Below are positions 46,345 through 60,091 of a stretch of 64,000 bases of DNA, in pieces. A model generated the notes under the pieces. It saw nothing but the letters and a program-made list of their open reading frames with translations, was not told where the DNA came from and made no database searches. Position numbers and translations under genes: made by a program. The stretch is from NCBI GenBank assembly GCA_963921425.1, contig OY992839.1, positions 12,999,409 through 13,063,408 of the forward strand, in the 5' to 3' direction. This DNA comes from Dryas octopetala. Its lineage: Eukaryota; Streptophyta; Magnoliopsida; Rosales; Rosaceae. Position 1 is the first letter of the stretch. The number at the start of each line of letters is the position of its first letter.

Positions 46345-47673
46345 AAATTACAATTTAGTATCTCAATTTTACATGTTGTTTCAATTTAGTACCCCAACTT
46401 TGAAAACTTGCAAAAAAGTACCTCAACTTTCATTTTGTGTCAAAATAATACCTCCGTTAGTTGTTCTGTCAAATAAACCGTTTATGCTGAAGTGGCAGGA
46501 GTATTTTTGTCATTTTCTCTAAATTTAAAAAATAATAATTTTTTTTTTAAATTTAATAAAAAAATAATTAAATAAACAAATTTCATAAAAATAAAAAAAT
46601 AAAACATTTCCCCACCCATCCCCTCCCTCCTCCTCCCCGCCCCCACACAGCCAGCCCCCCACTCCCCCCACCCATCCCTTCCCTCCTCCTCCTCCCCGCC
46701 CCTACCCAGCCAGTCCCCAGCCATCCTCCCCCTCTCCCTGCCCCGACCCACCCTCTCCCCGCCCCGACCCACCCTCTCGCCCACCCCAGTCTCGTCGCAC
46801 CCCCTCCCATAGCCTCAACCCCGTCGCACCCCTCCCCACCAGCCACAGCGTCGTCGCACCCCCTACCCCCAGCCTTGTCGTACCCCCCAGCCCCAGCCCC
46901 CGTCGCACCCCAGCCCCAGCCCCAGCCCCATCCCTTCCCCTTCCCACCCCCACCCTCCCTCCCTCAGCCATCACAGCCCGCCCCAACCCAGCCCGCTATC
47001 CTCCCCCTTTCCCTGCCCAACCCACCACTAGTCTAAGCCCCCTCACCCCTTACCCAACCCCGACCCCTCCCCTGCCCATCTTCCCCCAATTTGTTTTTTA
47101 AAATTAATTTTTAAAAGTTTTAATTATTTTAGAACGACGGGGCTGGGGGTGGGGGGTGCGACGGCGTTGAGGCTGTGGGAGGGGGTGCGACGGGACTGGG
47201 GTGGGAGAGAGGGTGGGTCAGGGCAGGGAGAGGGGGAGGATGGCTGGGGGCTGGCTGGGTGGGGGCGGAGAGGAGGAAGGAGAGATGGGTGGGGGGAGTG
47301 GGGGGCTGGCTGGGTGGGGGAGGGAGGGGAGGAGAAGGGAAGGGATGGGTGGGGGGCGGGGAAGGAAGGGGGGGATGGCTGGGGAAATGTTGTTGTTTTT
47401 TTTTTTTTAATGAAATTTGTTTATTTAATTATTTTAAGAAATTTTAATTATTTTTTTATTAAATTTTAAAAAAAAATATTATTATTTTTTAAATTTAGAG
47501 AAAATGACGAAAATACCCCTGCCACGTCAGCAGATAACGGTTTATTTGACAGAAAAAATAACAGAGGTATTATTTTGACACAAAATGAAAGTTGAGGTAC
47601 TTTTTTACAAATTTTCAAAGTTGGGGTACTAAGTTGAAACAACATGTAAAGTTGAGGTACTAAATTGTAATTT
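46345..47673. mobile_element. 1.3-kb fold-back element with C-rich and G-rich arms
   Basis: Terminal inverted repeats of about 270 bp start AAATTACAATTTAGTA and end with its complement. They include AAAGTACCTCAACTTTCATT and GTCAAAATAATACCTC on the left arm. Inside, the left arm is almost pure C with CCCCGTCGCACC words (46610-46980). The right arm is the complementary G-rich form (47140-47385, GGGGTGCGACGG). All long frames there are artefacts of composition. Mutator-like origin is possible but unproven. Confidence 0.8.
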
Positions 47674-48276
47674 GCTCATATAATAATAATAATATATGTT
47701 GAATTTTCTCTACAGAACGTCTGTTTTTTTTTTTTTGTTAAAGAATATATGCATATATTTTATGATTTTTTTTCACCTTTTGATCTTGTACTTGATATGA
47801 TTTAATATTTTAGGGTATAAATAGTTAATTGAGACTTTTTCTTCAATTTTAACTCTTATAATTTTGAGTTCTCATTTCTCGATTATATTTTTTGTTAACT
47901 CTTGAGTTTTAGGCGGATCCTATAACTTAAAATGGTGAACCATGTAAAAAATTGAATAGAAATTGGTAAACATTCATAAACAGCGCCACATCCGTTCTTT
48001 AGTTAAAGAATAGACATCCTATATATAGAGAGTTGTGTGTATATATATAAATTTGAAAGATTTATGAATCAATATTAAGAATTAAGAATTTAATTTTTTT
48101 TTCCCTTTATGGTCATAGTTATTTTAAATTGACCCCCATTAAAAATTTGTATAAAAATTATAGTGTGGTCTATCCATCTCCTTTATATATAGCATGATGT
48201 CTTGAATATGTACAAACACGCAACTCAAAGGAAAATGACAATTGTCGGGTTATGTACAAGTCAAATAACTATAGGA
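47674..48276. other. AT-rich spacer, no gene seen
   Basis: Low-complexity AT-rich sequence with short (TA)n tracts. No frame, repeat or RNA gene was recognised. Confidence 0.55.
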
Positions 48277-49404
48277 CAAAGCAGTCTGATGCTCCTATGG
48301 CACAAGTTAAGTTCACAAAGTTCTTCAAGTTGAAAATTTGAAAGAGGGCTGCTATTTGCACACTTTTTTTTTCTTTTTGCACACCCTTTTGTAAAAAAAA
48401 AATCAAAAATCAAAGGAAAAGACATACTCACCCCTCACCCAACACACCCCTTACTCTCAGACCAAAAAAAAAAAAAAAAAAACACACACCCCTAAAAAAA
48501 AAAACACACCAGACCTCCTCCCTCCCCTCCACGAAGCCCCAGCCCCGACCAGCCCACCTCCTTCCCCTCCACCCAGCGCGACCTCCTCCCTCCCCTCCAC
48601 CAAGCCCCAGCCCCGTCGCACCCTCCCTCCAGCCCCGACCTAGCCCGACCTCCTCCCTCCCCTCCACCAAGCCCCAGCCCCGTCGCACCCTCCCTCCAAC
48701 CCCGACCCAGCCCACCTTTTTCCCCTCCACCCAGCCCGACCTCCTCCCTCCGCTCCACCCAGCCCCGGCCCCATCACACTCCCTCCCACCCAACCCCGTC
48801 GCACCTTCCCTCTAGCCTCGACCCACCCGGCCCACCTCCCTCTAGGTTCGGTGGATATATGCCGAATGGTTTATGGGTGTTCGGCGGTTGGCTGTCGAAT
48901 GGTTTGTGGGTGTTCGGTGGGTGGCTGCCGAATGGTTTGTGGGTGTTCGGTGGGTGGCTGCCGAAGGAAGGAGAAAACAGAGAGAGAAAGGGAGGGAGGG
49001 GGCTGGGTGGGTGGGTCGGGGCTGGAGGGAGGGTGCGGCGGGGCTGGGGCTTGGTGGAGGGAGGGCTGTGTGGGTGGGTGTGGTCGGGTGAGGGAGATGA
49101 AGGGGGGTGTGTGTGGTTGGGTGTGTGTGTTTTTTTTGGGTCTGTTGATGAGGTGTGCAAAAGAGAAAAAATGGAGTTGGTTTTGGGTGTGAGAAGGGTG
49201 AGTGTGTCTTTTCCTTTGATTTTTGATTTTTTTTTTTTACAAAAGGGTGTGCAAAAAGAAAAAAAAAAGTGTGCAAATAGCAGCCCTCATTTGAAATCCC
49301 TGTGGGAGGAAATTTGAAGGAAACCCACTCCATTCAAGAAATTTTAAGGCATTCGAAAGATATTTTGGGCCTTGGGTCGAAAGGACATTACGAATTTGGG
49401 AAAT
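48277..49404 (-). pseudogene. TNL LRR-exon fragment, split by a transposon
   Basis: The two flanks (48277-48343 and 49289-49404) together match about 180 bases of TNL exon 3 (around 10410-10580) in the same orientation. Only a handful of differences were seen by eye. The insertion between them is the 945-bp element described separately. Nothing of the TIR, NB-ARC or other LRR exons is present, so this is a small duplicated scrap of an immune-receptor gene. Confidence 0.88.
48344..49288. mobile_element. 945-bp TIR element inserted in the TNL fragment
   Basis: Terminal inverted repeats of about 95 bp begin GAGGGCTGCTATTTGCACAC. A perfect 8-bp duplication ATTTGAAA lies on both sides (48336-48343, 49289-49296). 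The interior has a C-rich left part with CCCCGTCGCACC words and a G-rich right part. A 33-bp unit (GGTTTGTGGGTGTTCGG) is repeated about three times near 48865-48965. Eight base pairs suit a hAT target duplication, whereas the long TIRs recall Mutator-like elements. No transposase. Confidence 0.9.
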
Positions 49405-49625
49405 GGGTCTATTTTGGAGGATGAGACTTGGGGAATTTTTAATGGCATCAGGACTGCTTGGGATTTGAATTACAAAGAAAAGAAGTTATTGTTGAGTCTG
49501 ATTCTGACTGTGCAGTTGGCCTTATCATCAGGGGAGTGGAGGAGCTACATCCTTTGGCTCCCATTGTGATCAGTTTGTCAAGAGGTGCTTGGCAGGAATT
49601 GGAGTTGCAAGGTGGGTCATGTGTA
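49405..49625 (+). pseudogene. LINE RNase H-like fragment
   Basis: One frame reads VIVESDSDCAVGLIIRG and continues ELHPLAPIV, as in the RNase H-like domain of plant LINEs (ESDS with the catalytic acid). Another frame gives the preceding TAWDLNYKEKK. A frameshift between them and the small size show it is a remnant. It abuts the TNL fragment directly. Confidence 0.65.
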
Positions 49626-50073
49626 TAGAAATTAACTAGTTGTCACGTGATCCAACTTGAGTCAAAATCCTAGAGTTAAGTTTCTAAATAATCTCCAATT
49701 ACTAATCATTTCCAAAGGCTGATTAGTTAAGGGCTTAAAAAAAAAAAAAAAAAACTAGGTTGGTTCAAGGGAGATTGGATAGGTCACTATAGTCCCACTT
49801 AAAAACCAATTTTCCTTAGACAGAGAAGCTGTCACAAAAACCTTCATAGACATTGTAATTTTTTGTACTCACACCTCATATAATCCTAATTAGGTCGTCA
49901 AATTAAATTATATAACTATCCATCTCCAATTAAATACCCTAAATTAATCCTAATTAATTTAAAATCCTAAAATTAAATAACTATTTAATTCCTCCAAATT
50001 AAACAAGCAATAATAAAGAGTTAATCAATTAACTTAAATCCTTAATTTAAAAAAATTAGTTACACAATGAAGG
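49626..50073. other. AT-rich spacer, no gene seen
   Basis: Dominated by AATTAA and CCTAATT words. No frame, repeat or RNA gene recognised. Confidence 0.5.
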
Positions 50074-50310
50074 TTAAAAGTCCTAGATAGGTTCCTTGAG
50101 CAAAGAGGTTTTTCTTGAGTAAGGTAATCTGTCCACAATGTAAATCTCCAAAAAAAATTAAAAAATGAAGGTTGGACAGATTACTCTGTTCAAGAAAAAC
50201 CTCTTTAATCTTGACTCCAACCAAAAAAAATTAAACATAAAAAATAGATAATTAAAGCTTAATTAATTATTTAAGCCTAAGGATCAAAGGAACCTATCTA
50301 GGACTTTTAA
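50074..50310. mobile_element. 237-bp palindromic MITE
   Basis: TTAAAAGTCCTAGATAGGTT at the left is complementary to AACCTATCTAGGACTTTTAA at the right, and the inner parts pair again (AGAGGTTTTTCTTGA / TCAAGAAAAACCTCT, TAATCTGTCCA / TGGACAGATTA). No coding capacity. Confidence 0.85.
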
Positions 50311-50540
50311 GGGAGGGGGAGAAGAGAAAGGGGAGCCGGAGAGGGGAGAGGTTTAGAGAGAGTGCATGTGTGGACTAGAGAGAGAAGGGGAAGTTAAAAA
50401 ATGAAAGGGGCAGTTGAATTAAGGGGGGTGGGGTTATGGATCTACAATTCTACATATAGCCGAAGGCCCAAAACACACGGATCCTAAGAGGGTCGGGTCT
50501 GTTTCGTGGGTAAAAATAGCCAAAACATGTTCGTTTCAAG
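50311..50540. other. Purine-rich spacer, no gene seen
   Basis: A GGGGAGAGG-rich stretch of about 90 bases is followed by ordinary sequence. Nothing was recognised. Confidence 0.45.
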
Positions 50541-52140
50541 GGGAGTATAATCAATGAATTAAATTTCGGATTTCGAAGAAATTTCGGATTTCGAAGAAAT
50601 TTCGTTAGAAATTTCAAAGATTTTTAAATTTCGACAAAAATTAGATCGAAACGAAGAAAATTGCTATCAAAATATGAAAATTTTTAATGAAACTTTACCA
50701 TATATTTATTTAACATATTATCTACTAAATTGATAAAAAAATATTGAAAAAATCAAATTATATAGTAGGTTTCATGTGATATAAGGTGAATATAATGCGC
50801 GCTGAAGCAAATACTGTTAAATAAAATTAGTATAATAAATAAACAAAATTAGTATATTCTTTATACTGTATAATTTAATTATACACTAAAATTTAAACCT
50901 TAATACTCTATATATTCTATATACCCTAATACTATTTATACTTTATAATCTATACATTAAACCCTATATACTCTATATTCTTTAGGATATTAGGTTTTAG
51001 ACCCTTTAGGTTACTTTTAATTATTTTTTTATATAAAAATGTATTAAAGTTTAAGGTTTAAAAATTGAGAATAATGTGGAGCAATGTCCCACATCGGAAA
51101 ACTAGAGCTTAACATATGTGCTTATAAGTCTTGGGTCTCTCCACCTATTGCCAATTGGTTTTGGGTTGGATGCTCTAATTCTATCATGGTATCAGAGCTT
51201 GGTTATCCGCGTGTAAGGCCCAACGGTCACACGTGCTCCCACGTCACCCAATACAATTTGTTCACGTGTAAGGCTCAAAATATCTCCACACGTGCGGGGG
51301 CGTGTTGAGAGTAATGTGGAGTAATGTCCCACATCGGAAAACTAGAGCTTAACATATGTGTTTATAAGTCTTGAGCCTCTCCACCCATTGTCAATTGATT
51401 TTGGGTTGGATGCTCTAATTCTATCATAAAATAGCTAAACGAAATCTCAAACCTTTTTCTTTTCTTTCCAATTGCCCAAATGCCCCAAACCCCCACTCCT
51501 TTTTTTTTTTTTCTTTCCTTACTTTTTTTCCCCGTGCCTCTCTCTTTAGTCTTTTTTTTTTTAAATCTTTCCTTCCTTTTTTCCTATGTCTCTCAATATC
51601 ACCTAGCCAAGCTTTGTCTTTACTAAGTGCAACAACCCAAATTTTGGATTATGGTAATTTTGTTACTTAAATTTTTCAAATTTGTTTTAAGGTTTGTTTA
51701 AAGGAATTAGAAATTTCTTTAAATTTATTTTAACTAACTTAGACCTTTGGTTGTGGTTCTAGAGCTTAATTGTGTGGAAATGAATTTTAGAAAATGAAAA
51801 TTCAAGAATTTGACAATTATTTTTTTTTCATAATTAAATTATAAGAGTAGGATTTTTCATAATTTTTTTGAAAGCAATTTGACTATTTTGAGGTTATAGG
51901 AAATTAGTACTCATCAATACGAGTTCGTAGAATTTTTCGGTGAATTATTTGGAGTCTCGAACTATTTTTGGTGAATTTCTGAAGTTGGAGAAAATAGAAA
52001 ATATGAAAATTTCGATAATTTTGATAAATTTCTATAAATTTTGCCAAAATTTCAAAAATTTCGGCGAAATCTTCCTAAAAAATTATTAAACATGTGTTTT
52101 GATTTCGAAACCCTAAAAAAACGAAATTTTACTACCTTGG
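50541..52140 (-). repeat. AT-rich repeat element B with GAAATTTCG-rich ends, carrying a TRIM
   Basis: It relates in reverse complement to element A at 13662-14815. The left end is a duplicated TTTCGGATTTCGAAGAAA array and the right end (51950-52130) again has AAATTTCGGCGAAA words. A TRIM element sits inside. The portion between about 51430 and 51900 has T-rich tracts and AT-rich filler. No coding capacity. Confidence 0.55.
51064..51426 (+). mobile_element. TRIM (miniature LTR retrotransposon)
   Basis: Two direct terminal repeats of about 123 bp (51064-51186 and 51303-51426) share GTCCCACATCGGAAAACTAG and end CTCTAATTCTATCA. A primer-binding site TGGTATCAGAGC follows the first (51187), and a polypurine tract GTGCGGGGGCG precedes the second. 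The duplication TAAAA flanks the whole (51059-51063, 51427-51431). The internal part is only about 116 bp and encodes nothing, so all enzymes must come from other elements. Confidence 0.93.
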
Positions 52141-53696
52141 GTATAACATTAGTAGTTAATTTTATTCTCAAATTTTAAGTTGCTAATCTTGCTATAGGAT
52201 TATGAGGTTGAGGAGGGCCAATGGGCCATTAAGAGTTGTAAACACACCCAAAGGCTCAAGAAGAGGACCAAAATCATCCAAAGAAGCTTACTTGTAAGCC
52301 ATTTTGGCAATGCTTATAATTTGTTGTTGGTAGAAGATGAACATTGTATTCTCATCCAGTGAATTATATAGTATGACCCCATATTTATATAAAAGAAACT
52401 ATACTAAGAAAGCTTATACAAAGAAATTAAAGGACATAATAGAGGAAATAAATAATCAAGGAAATCAATCAAGAAAAATTAAGGCATGATTAATGATACA
52501 AAGGCAAGGTCAATTTAACATTGGCTAATATATTTAAAAGAAATTGGATTTTATATTATAGACTTATAGTCAATTGATAATAATCTTTTCTATTTCTGCT
52601 TAGGTGGTAGTTGGTCAAACCTGGTACATGGTTTGCTAACATGTGCTGAGGGAGGAGAACTTCCCTATAAGAGGGATAATGATGTGGCATCACAATATTA
52701 GAGGAGGGAGGGTCCCTATATCTTAATGTCTCAAACCGCTCTGGTCTTCAATTGGGCATCCTCTCATAACAAGGAGAGTCTCATGAGTTACAGGTCTCGT
52801 CTCATTGTAAGGGAATGTCTCATAGACAGTTCTATGAAAGATTTTCGTCTCAAATCTCCCTTTTTTTTTTTATGTTTGTGTTGTCACATCACTATTCTTA
52901 TTACACGAAACTTATTCCTGAGAGATATATGAAGTCAAAAGAAGAATAGCTACTAAGACGTTACTTTGGATTGGACTTATCTGAATTCGTTTCTTTAATT
53001 TATTGTTTTTATCTGTAAGCATATATTCACATTTTCATATTTTGTTAAAGTGCTTTTTTCTCTCTGAGTGATCTGCGGCATCCACTTCTTTTCCTGTCAA
53101 ATAGTTTTACAGAGCAAGTATTCTGTATTCCAACATTATTGTATTTGAGCTGTTAACTTGTTACAAATGAAAAATGGTAATTCAATCTAAAAATGACAAT
53201 GACAGTCATTTTTAACGAAAAGGTCAAAAAATGTTTATAAGATCATTTCATAAATTTCCCTTGATCGATCCATATTTTCTGATAGTTCCCAACACATCGT
53301 AATATCATTATCAGTTTCCTTTTATTATTAATTTTTTTTTTTTGTGTTAAAAAAGGATCCTCTTTTTTCACCGCAAAAGAAAACAAAAAAACCACAACCT
53401 GGTACTTGACTTTTTTGCCATAGCACCAAGGTGTTGGACACGTCACAGGAGGAGGCCTCAAGATCATTAAGCATATAACTTGGTTGTAAAATAACTCAAG
53501 GAATTCAACAATTTGCAAACATTCCAACGAAGTAAATGCAGATCCACAGAGTCAATTGGCAGCAGTATATAGAATTGGAATGCCAATCAACTACCCTTTT
53601 CACCGTACAAAAAAAATGAAAGTAAATGAGAACCAATCAGAACTTCAATCTCTACTCCGATCAAAGATCAGACTCACCAACAACCCAGGAACACTC
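52141..53696. other. Spacer downstream of the E2 gene, no gene seen
   Basis: Includes the inferred E2 3' UTR at its right end, a stretch with GTCTCAT-type repeats near 52720-52850, and T-rich tracts. Short frames show no recognisable family. Confidence 0.5.
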
Positions 53697-56558
<2,862 letters not shown>

Positions 56559-57344
56559 CACACAGGTTCTTCAAAAGCCTGAAACAAAATTTAAGGGTCC
56601 TAAGTGCCTACAAATCCACCAAAGCAATACAGAAAGCGAGTGCCAGCATGAACATAACCCACATCAAAATCCAAGGGGAAAACCGTACCAAAATAAATAA
56701 AAGGGGAAATGATAAATACACAATGAAATAACCAGTTCATACAAATTAAGGAAGTATTGTAGTATTACAATATAATGTCAAACATTTTTTTTACTTTGCT
56801 ACTAATAAGTGAAGGACGCCATCCAATTGAGCCTGATACATGCCATAGTTCCTCAGATTTTGATGGATTTTCCAATATATCAGGCTGTCCCCATAGAGAA
56901 ACATTGTCGAACAACTAACTGACAACCAAACAGGGGATTCATATATTCTCAATTCAATAACATTTTTATTTCAAAAAAAGCCCTCAAAACAAAAACAACT
57001 TCTTAAAAATACAAAATATAATATTCGAAATAAGAAGATCGGAGAAGCTGAAGCGTCTACTGGCAAGCACATTAATCTGTTGCTTTACAGTACGAACACA
57101 CTAAATCTACTATTAAAAATATGATTCAAACATTCTAAAAACCCTAAACCTCAAGAAATCACCCCCCCCCCAAAACTCAAAGCAAACACAAATCATGCAC
57201 GTACGAAAGTTTCTCAGCAAACAAACACGGCTCACAATGAAGAAGAAACAGGACAATACAAATACAATCGGTTATTGGACCCCCAAAATCTGATTAAACA
57301 GGCCTCGATAAGATAGGAAAGAAGAAGATGTGCTAAACCCTCAC

Positions 57345-57435
57345 CTCAGTTTGGGGATTTTGATCTGCGAATAGAAGCCGAAGCGTCGTTTGGTAGAGAG
57401 AGAGAGAGAGAGAGATATTATAGAAGAGGGTTTCG
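57345..57435 (-). other. 5' UTR exon of the E2 gene
   Basis: On the minus strand the leader contains a CT run (the GA run at about 57395-57415) and ends AACTGAG/GTGAGG at 57345. The matching acceptor TTTGTTTCAG ends at 56579, 20 bases before the start codon. A leader intron is common in plant ubiquitin-pathway genes. The 5' boundary is a guess. Confidence 0.65.
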
Positions 57436-57459
57436 CCCACCGCCTACACCGTTACCTAT

Positions 57460-57466
57460 CTTATAG
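57460..57466 (-). promoter_or_regulatory. Possible TATA box of the E2 gene
   Basis: The minus strand reads ACTATAAGATAGG about 25-30 bases upstream of the presumed leader start. A long (TA)n tract a little further upstream (57514-57533) could also serve. Confidence 0.35.
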
Positions 57467-57567
57467 TCTCGATTACTTGCCATGCACGCGGGTGTGATAC
57501 GGAAGAATTAAATTTATATATATATATATATATTTTTTTTCTTTATAGTCGATAACCATACTAAGAG

Positions 57568-58239
57568 CCAGTTTGGTATTGCTGTGAGAAAAAACAGCTG
57601 TGAAGTAAAACAGCTGTGAAGTAAAGTCAGCTGTAAAGTAAAGCAGTTGAGTGTTTGGTAAACAATATTTTCAAAAGTGTTGTGAGTACGAAAAACAATA
57701 TCAAAGTGTTTGGTAAATGTTAATATAAAAATGCTGTGATTGTGTATAATTACTAAAATGGACATGATGCTGAAAGTGCATTTCACTTATTTGTTTGGTA
57801 AAAATAATATGTTTTTGAAATTTTTGACTACAAATTTTATTAACATTATTTTTTCTAAGAACAACATTATTAAATAAGTATGTCTATTTTTTTTTTAGGT
57901 ATATTATAATTTTAATCCTATAAATAAAATATTATAATTAATTATTACAATATAAAATATAACTAACAATGGACATATTTTTTAATTTAAAATAAACAAT
58001 AAAATATCATAGAAATCAATGACGGTATTATGGGTAAAATAAAATATTCATTGTTGCTGTGAGTCATTGCAGCTTTCAAAAGCACCTAGAAACCTGCTTT
58101 CTGTTTTTGTTGTGAAGAGTTGAGAATTGTGGGAAAAAGCAGTTTTTTATTTTTTTACCAAACACCAAAACTGCTGTAGGTGATTGAGAATTGTCATCCA
58201 CAGCAGCTTTTGGGTCCTCCACCGCAATCCCAAACGGGG
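57568..58239. mobile_element. Non-autonomous hAT-like element
   Basis: The left end CCAGTTTGGTATTGC and the complement of the right end CCCCGTTTGGGATTGC are imperfect inverted repeats. They are flanked by (A/C)CTAAGAG on each side (57560-57567, 58240-58247), a 7-of-8 match to an 8-bp target duplication. The interior has many AAGCAG, CAGCTGTGAAG and GTTTGGTAAA words but no coding frame. Confidence 0.8.
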
Positions 58240-58656
58240 CCTAAGAGTGTTTTGTTTTACGGCCCAAATCAAAATATGGCCCATTAAAACGGCCCAGAAA
58301 CTAAACTGAATGATTAGCTGACCCAACAGGCACGGATCCCAGGGGTGGCTAGGATAGGCTATAGCCCATCCAAATTTTTTTTTTTTTTCTGCATATAGGA
58401 CTATGCTCCAATAATAACCCATACAGCCCTTATCCTTAGTCTAATACCCCAAATTCATTATATATATATATATTTGTGTAATTGTGTAATGTTAATGAGT
58501 TCTCTAAAATTTTGGAAAATGTCATTAAAACAAAGGAGATTTTGTCGAAATTTTTAGAGATTATTTTCACTAAAGAAAATTAGCTTCAAATTTAGCTTAC
58601 CCGAGAATAAAATTCTGGATCTGTGTCTGCCGCCCAAATCAAAATACTACACGGAG
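58240..58656. other. AT-rich spacer, no gene seen
   Basis: Contains a poly(T) tract near 58376-58389 and a short (TA)n run near 58460. No frame was recognised. Confidence 0.5.
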
Positions 58657-59360
58657 CAAGCAAGACCATCTTAAAGGAGATACCAGGTGGGGTGTAACGA
58701 GTTCAACCAAGCCTAGCTTCGAGTTGTTCAGGCTCAGCTCAACTCATATAGAATAAGCTCAATCAAAACTCAACAACTCGTGTTCTAATTTACAAGCTCA
58801 AGCTCAGCTAACTTGAACTTGATGAAAATAATGAGTATCCCTCATCATAGATTAAAAAAACAAAAAACTCTGAAGTTTTCATCATGTTTTTTACTTTTCA
58901 AAATTGTTCAAAGAAAATGTAAAGTTTGATCTTTTAATTTGAAAAGCCAACCCCACAGCATGGCTAAAACTGTGGATGAGGTTTTGACTTTAAAAGGACA
59001 AAATCTTCTTCACTTTCATCAACAATGTGGGACTTTTTCTACTGCTAAACTTTGGTGAAGGTTTTGATTCCCATATTGGTGGTGCCTTAAAGCTTCAAAA
59101 GTTTCAAATTCCTCTAAATATGGGTATCATCTATCATGCACTCTCTGAGCATATACTTGTACCTTAAAGGGTATCTTAAGCTTTCCAAACAATTAGAAAA
59201 AGGAAGAGACGGGTCACCAAAAATTTCAACTGAAACAAGATCATATTACTCAAGTTATTTTCTTTTTAAAAGAAAGATTACAATACTTGTGTTAATCCCA
59301 GAAAGAAAGATTACAAGAGTCTCAAACAAAGATGCATAAACTCCCCAATTTATTTCCCTC
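58657..59360 (-). repeat. Dispersed repeat, inverted copy 2
   Basis: Reverse complement of 29970-31347 in SEC5 intron 7, with the counterpart of about 30025-30440 missing. It is cut at 59360 by the LTR of element 2; the alignment continues right up to the LTR border, so the gypsy element inserted within it. Confidence 0.75.
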
Positions 59361-59971
59361 TGTTCGTATGATTAATCATCTGGGCATAACGACAAGTCAC
59401 ACAAGGCTTAACATCATGTCGTTTGGGCCTAGACCCAAAAGCTACGCCCCCGCTAGGCTCCGGCCTCCTAGGCCTTGACCTTCTAGGCTCCGGCCCCATA
59501 GGCTCCGGCCTCCTAAGCTCCAGCCTCCTAGGCCCCGACCCGTGTCAACTCACTCGGATCCTCGAGACCGGTGACACGTGGCGCTCCTACAGTGCAAGTC
59601 ATCACAAGGGACACGTGTCATCACCGGATTGGTTGACACTCTTCCAAAGGTACTATAAAAGAGGTACCTTCTTGTCACAAAAGGACAACTGAAATCATTA
59701 TTATACTATTCACTCACTCTGCTCTCAGATCTCTCTGAACACTGACTTGAGCGTCGGAGGAGCTTTGGCCGGCACCACACCGGTGCCCTTCCCGCTCACT
59801 TTTGTGTACCTGTGCAGGGTGCTTTGGATATCATTCTCTCTCATTACTCACCAGTCGGACCCAGCTACCCGTTCCTGCCCCACTTCGACGTGTCATCCAC
59901 TCAGTGGTGGGTCAACGGGCCTACGTGGTTCGACTCGACGTTGACTGCTCTACCATTTTTGAGCATCAACA
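59361..59971 (+). repeat. 5' LTR of element 2
   Basis: 611 bp from TGTTCGTATGA to GAGCATCAACA, colinear with the element 1 LTR. A conserved TATAAAAG box lies at 59654-59661. The GGCTCCGGCC-type mini-repeat array is shorter than in element 1. Confidence 0.94.
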
Positions 59972-59974
59972 GTT

Positions 59975-59992
59975 TGGCGCCGTCTGTGGGAA
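59975..59992 (+). promoter_or_regulatory. Primer-binding site of element 2
   Basis: TGGCGCCGTCTGTGGGAA lies three bases after the LTR terminus. This sequence is the usual primer site of many plant gypsy elements. Confidence 0.85.
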
Positions 59993-60091
59993 AGTTACAA
60001 CTTTTTCCCATTGAATTCTCTACCCTCAGTTGAGGTGCAAAAACCTTCCGAGCTTCCGAGCTTCCTAGCTTCCGAGCTACCAACCCTCACA

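Noticed and set aside
46482..47469. Gly/Trp-rich and Pro-rich open frames in the first fold-back element
   Set aside because: They mirror each other in the C-rich and G-rich arms and contain only low-complexity sequence.
48428..49333. Overlapping frames with repeated HPPNTHKPF-like units in the second fold-back element
   Set aside because: The periodicity reflects a 33-bp DNA repeat inside a transposon; no family and no start context support a gene.
51064..51426. Possible Cassandra-type TRIM with 5S rRNA in its LTR
   Set aside because: No 5S promoter boxes were recognised in the 123-bp terminal repeats.
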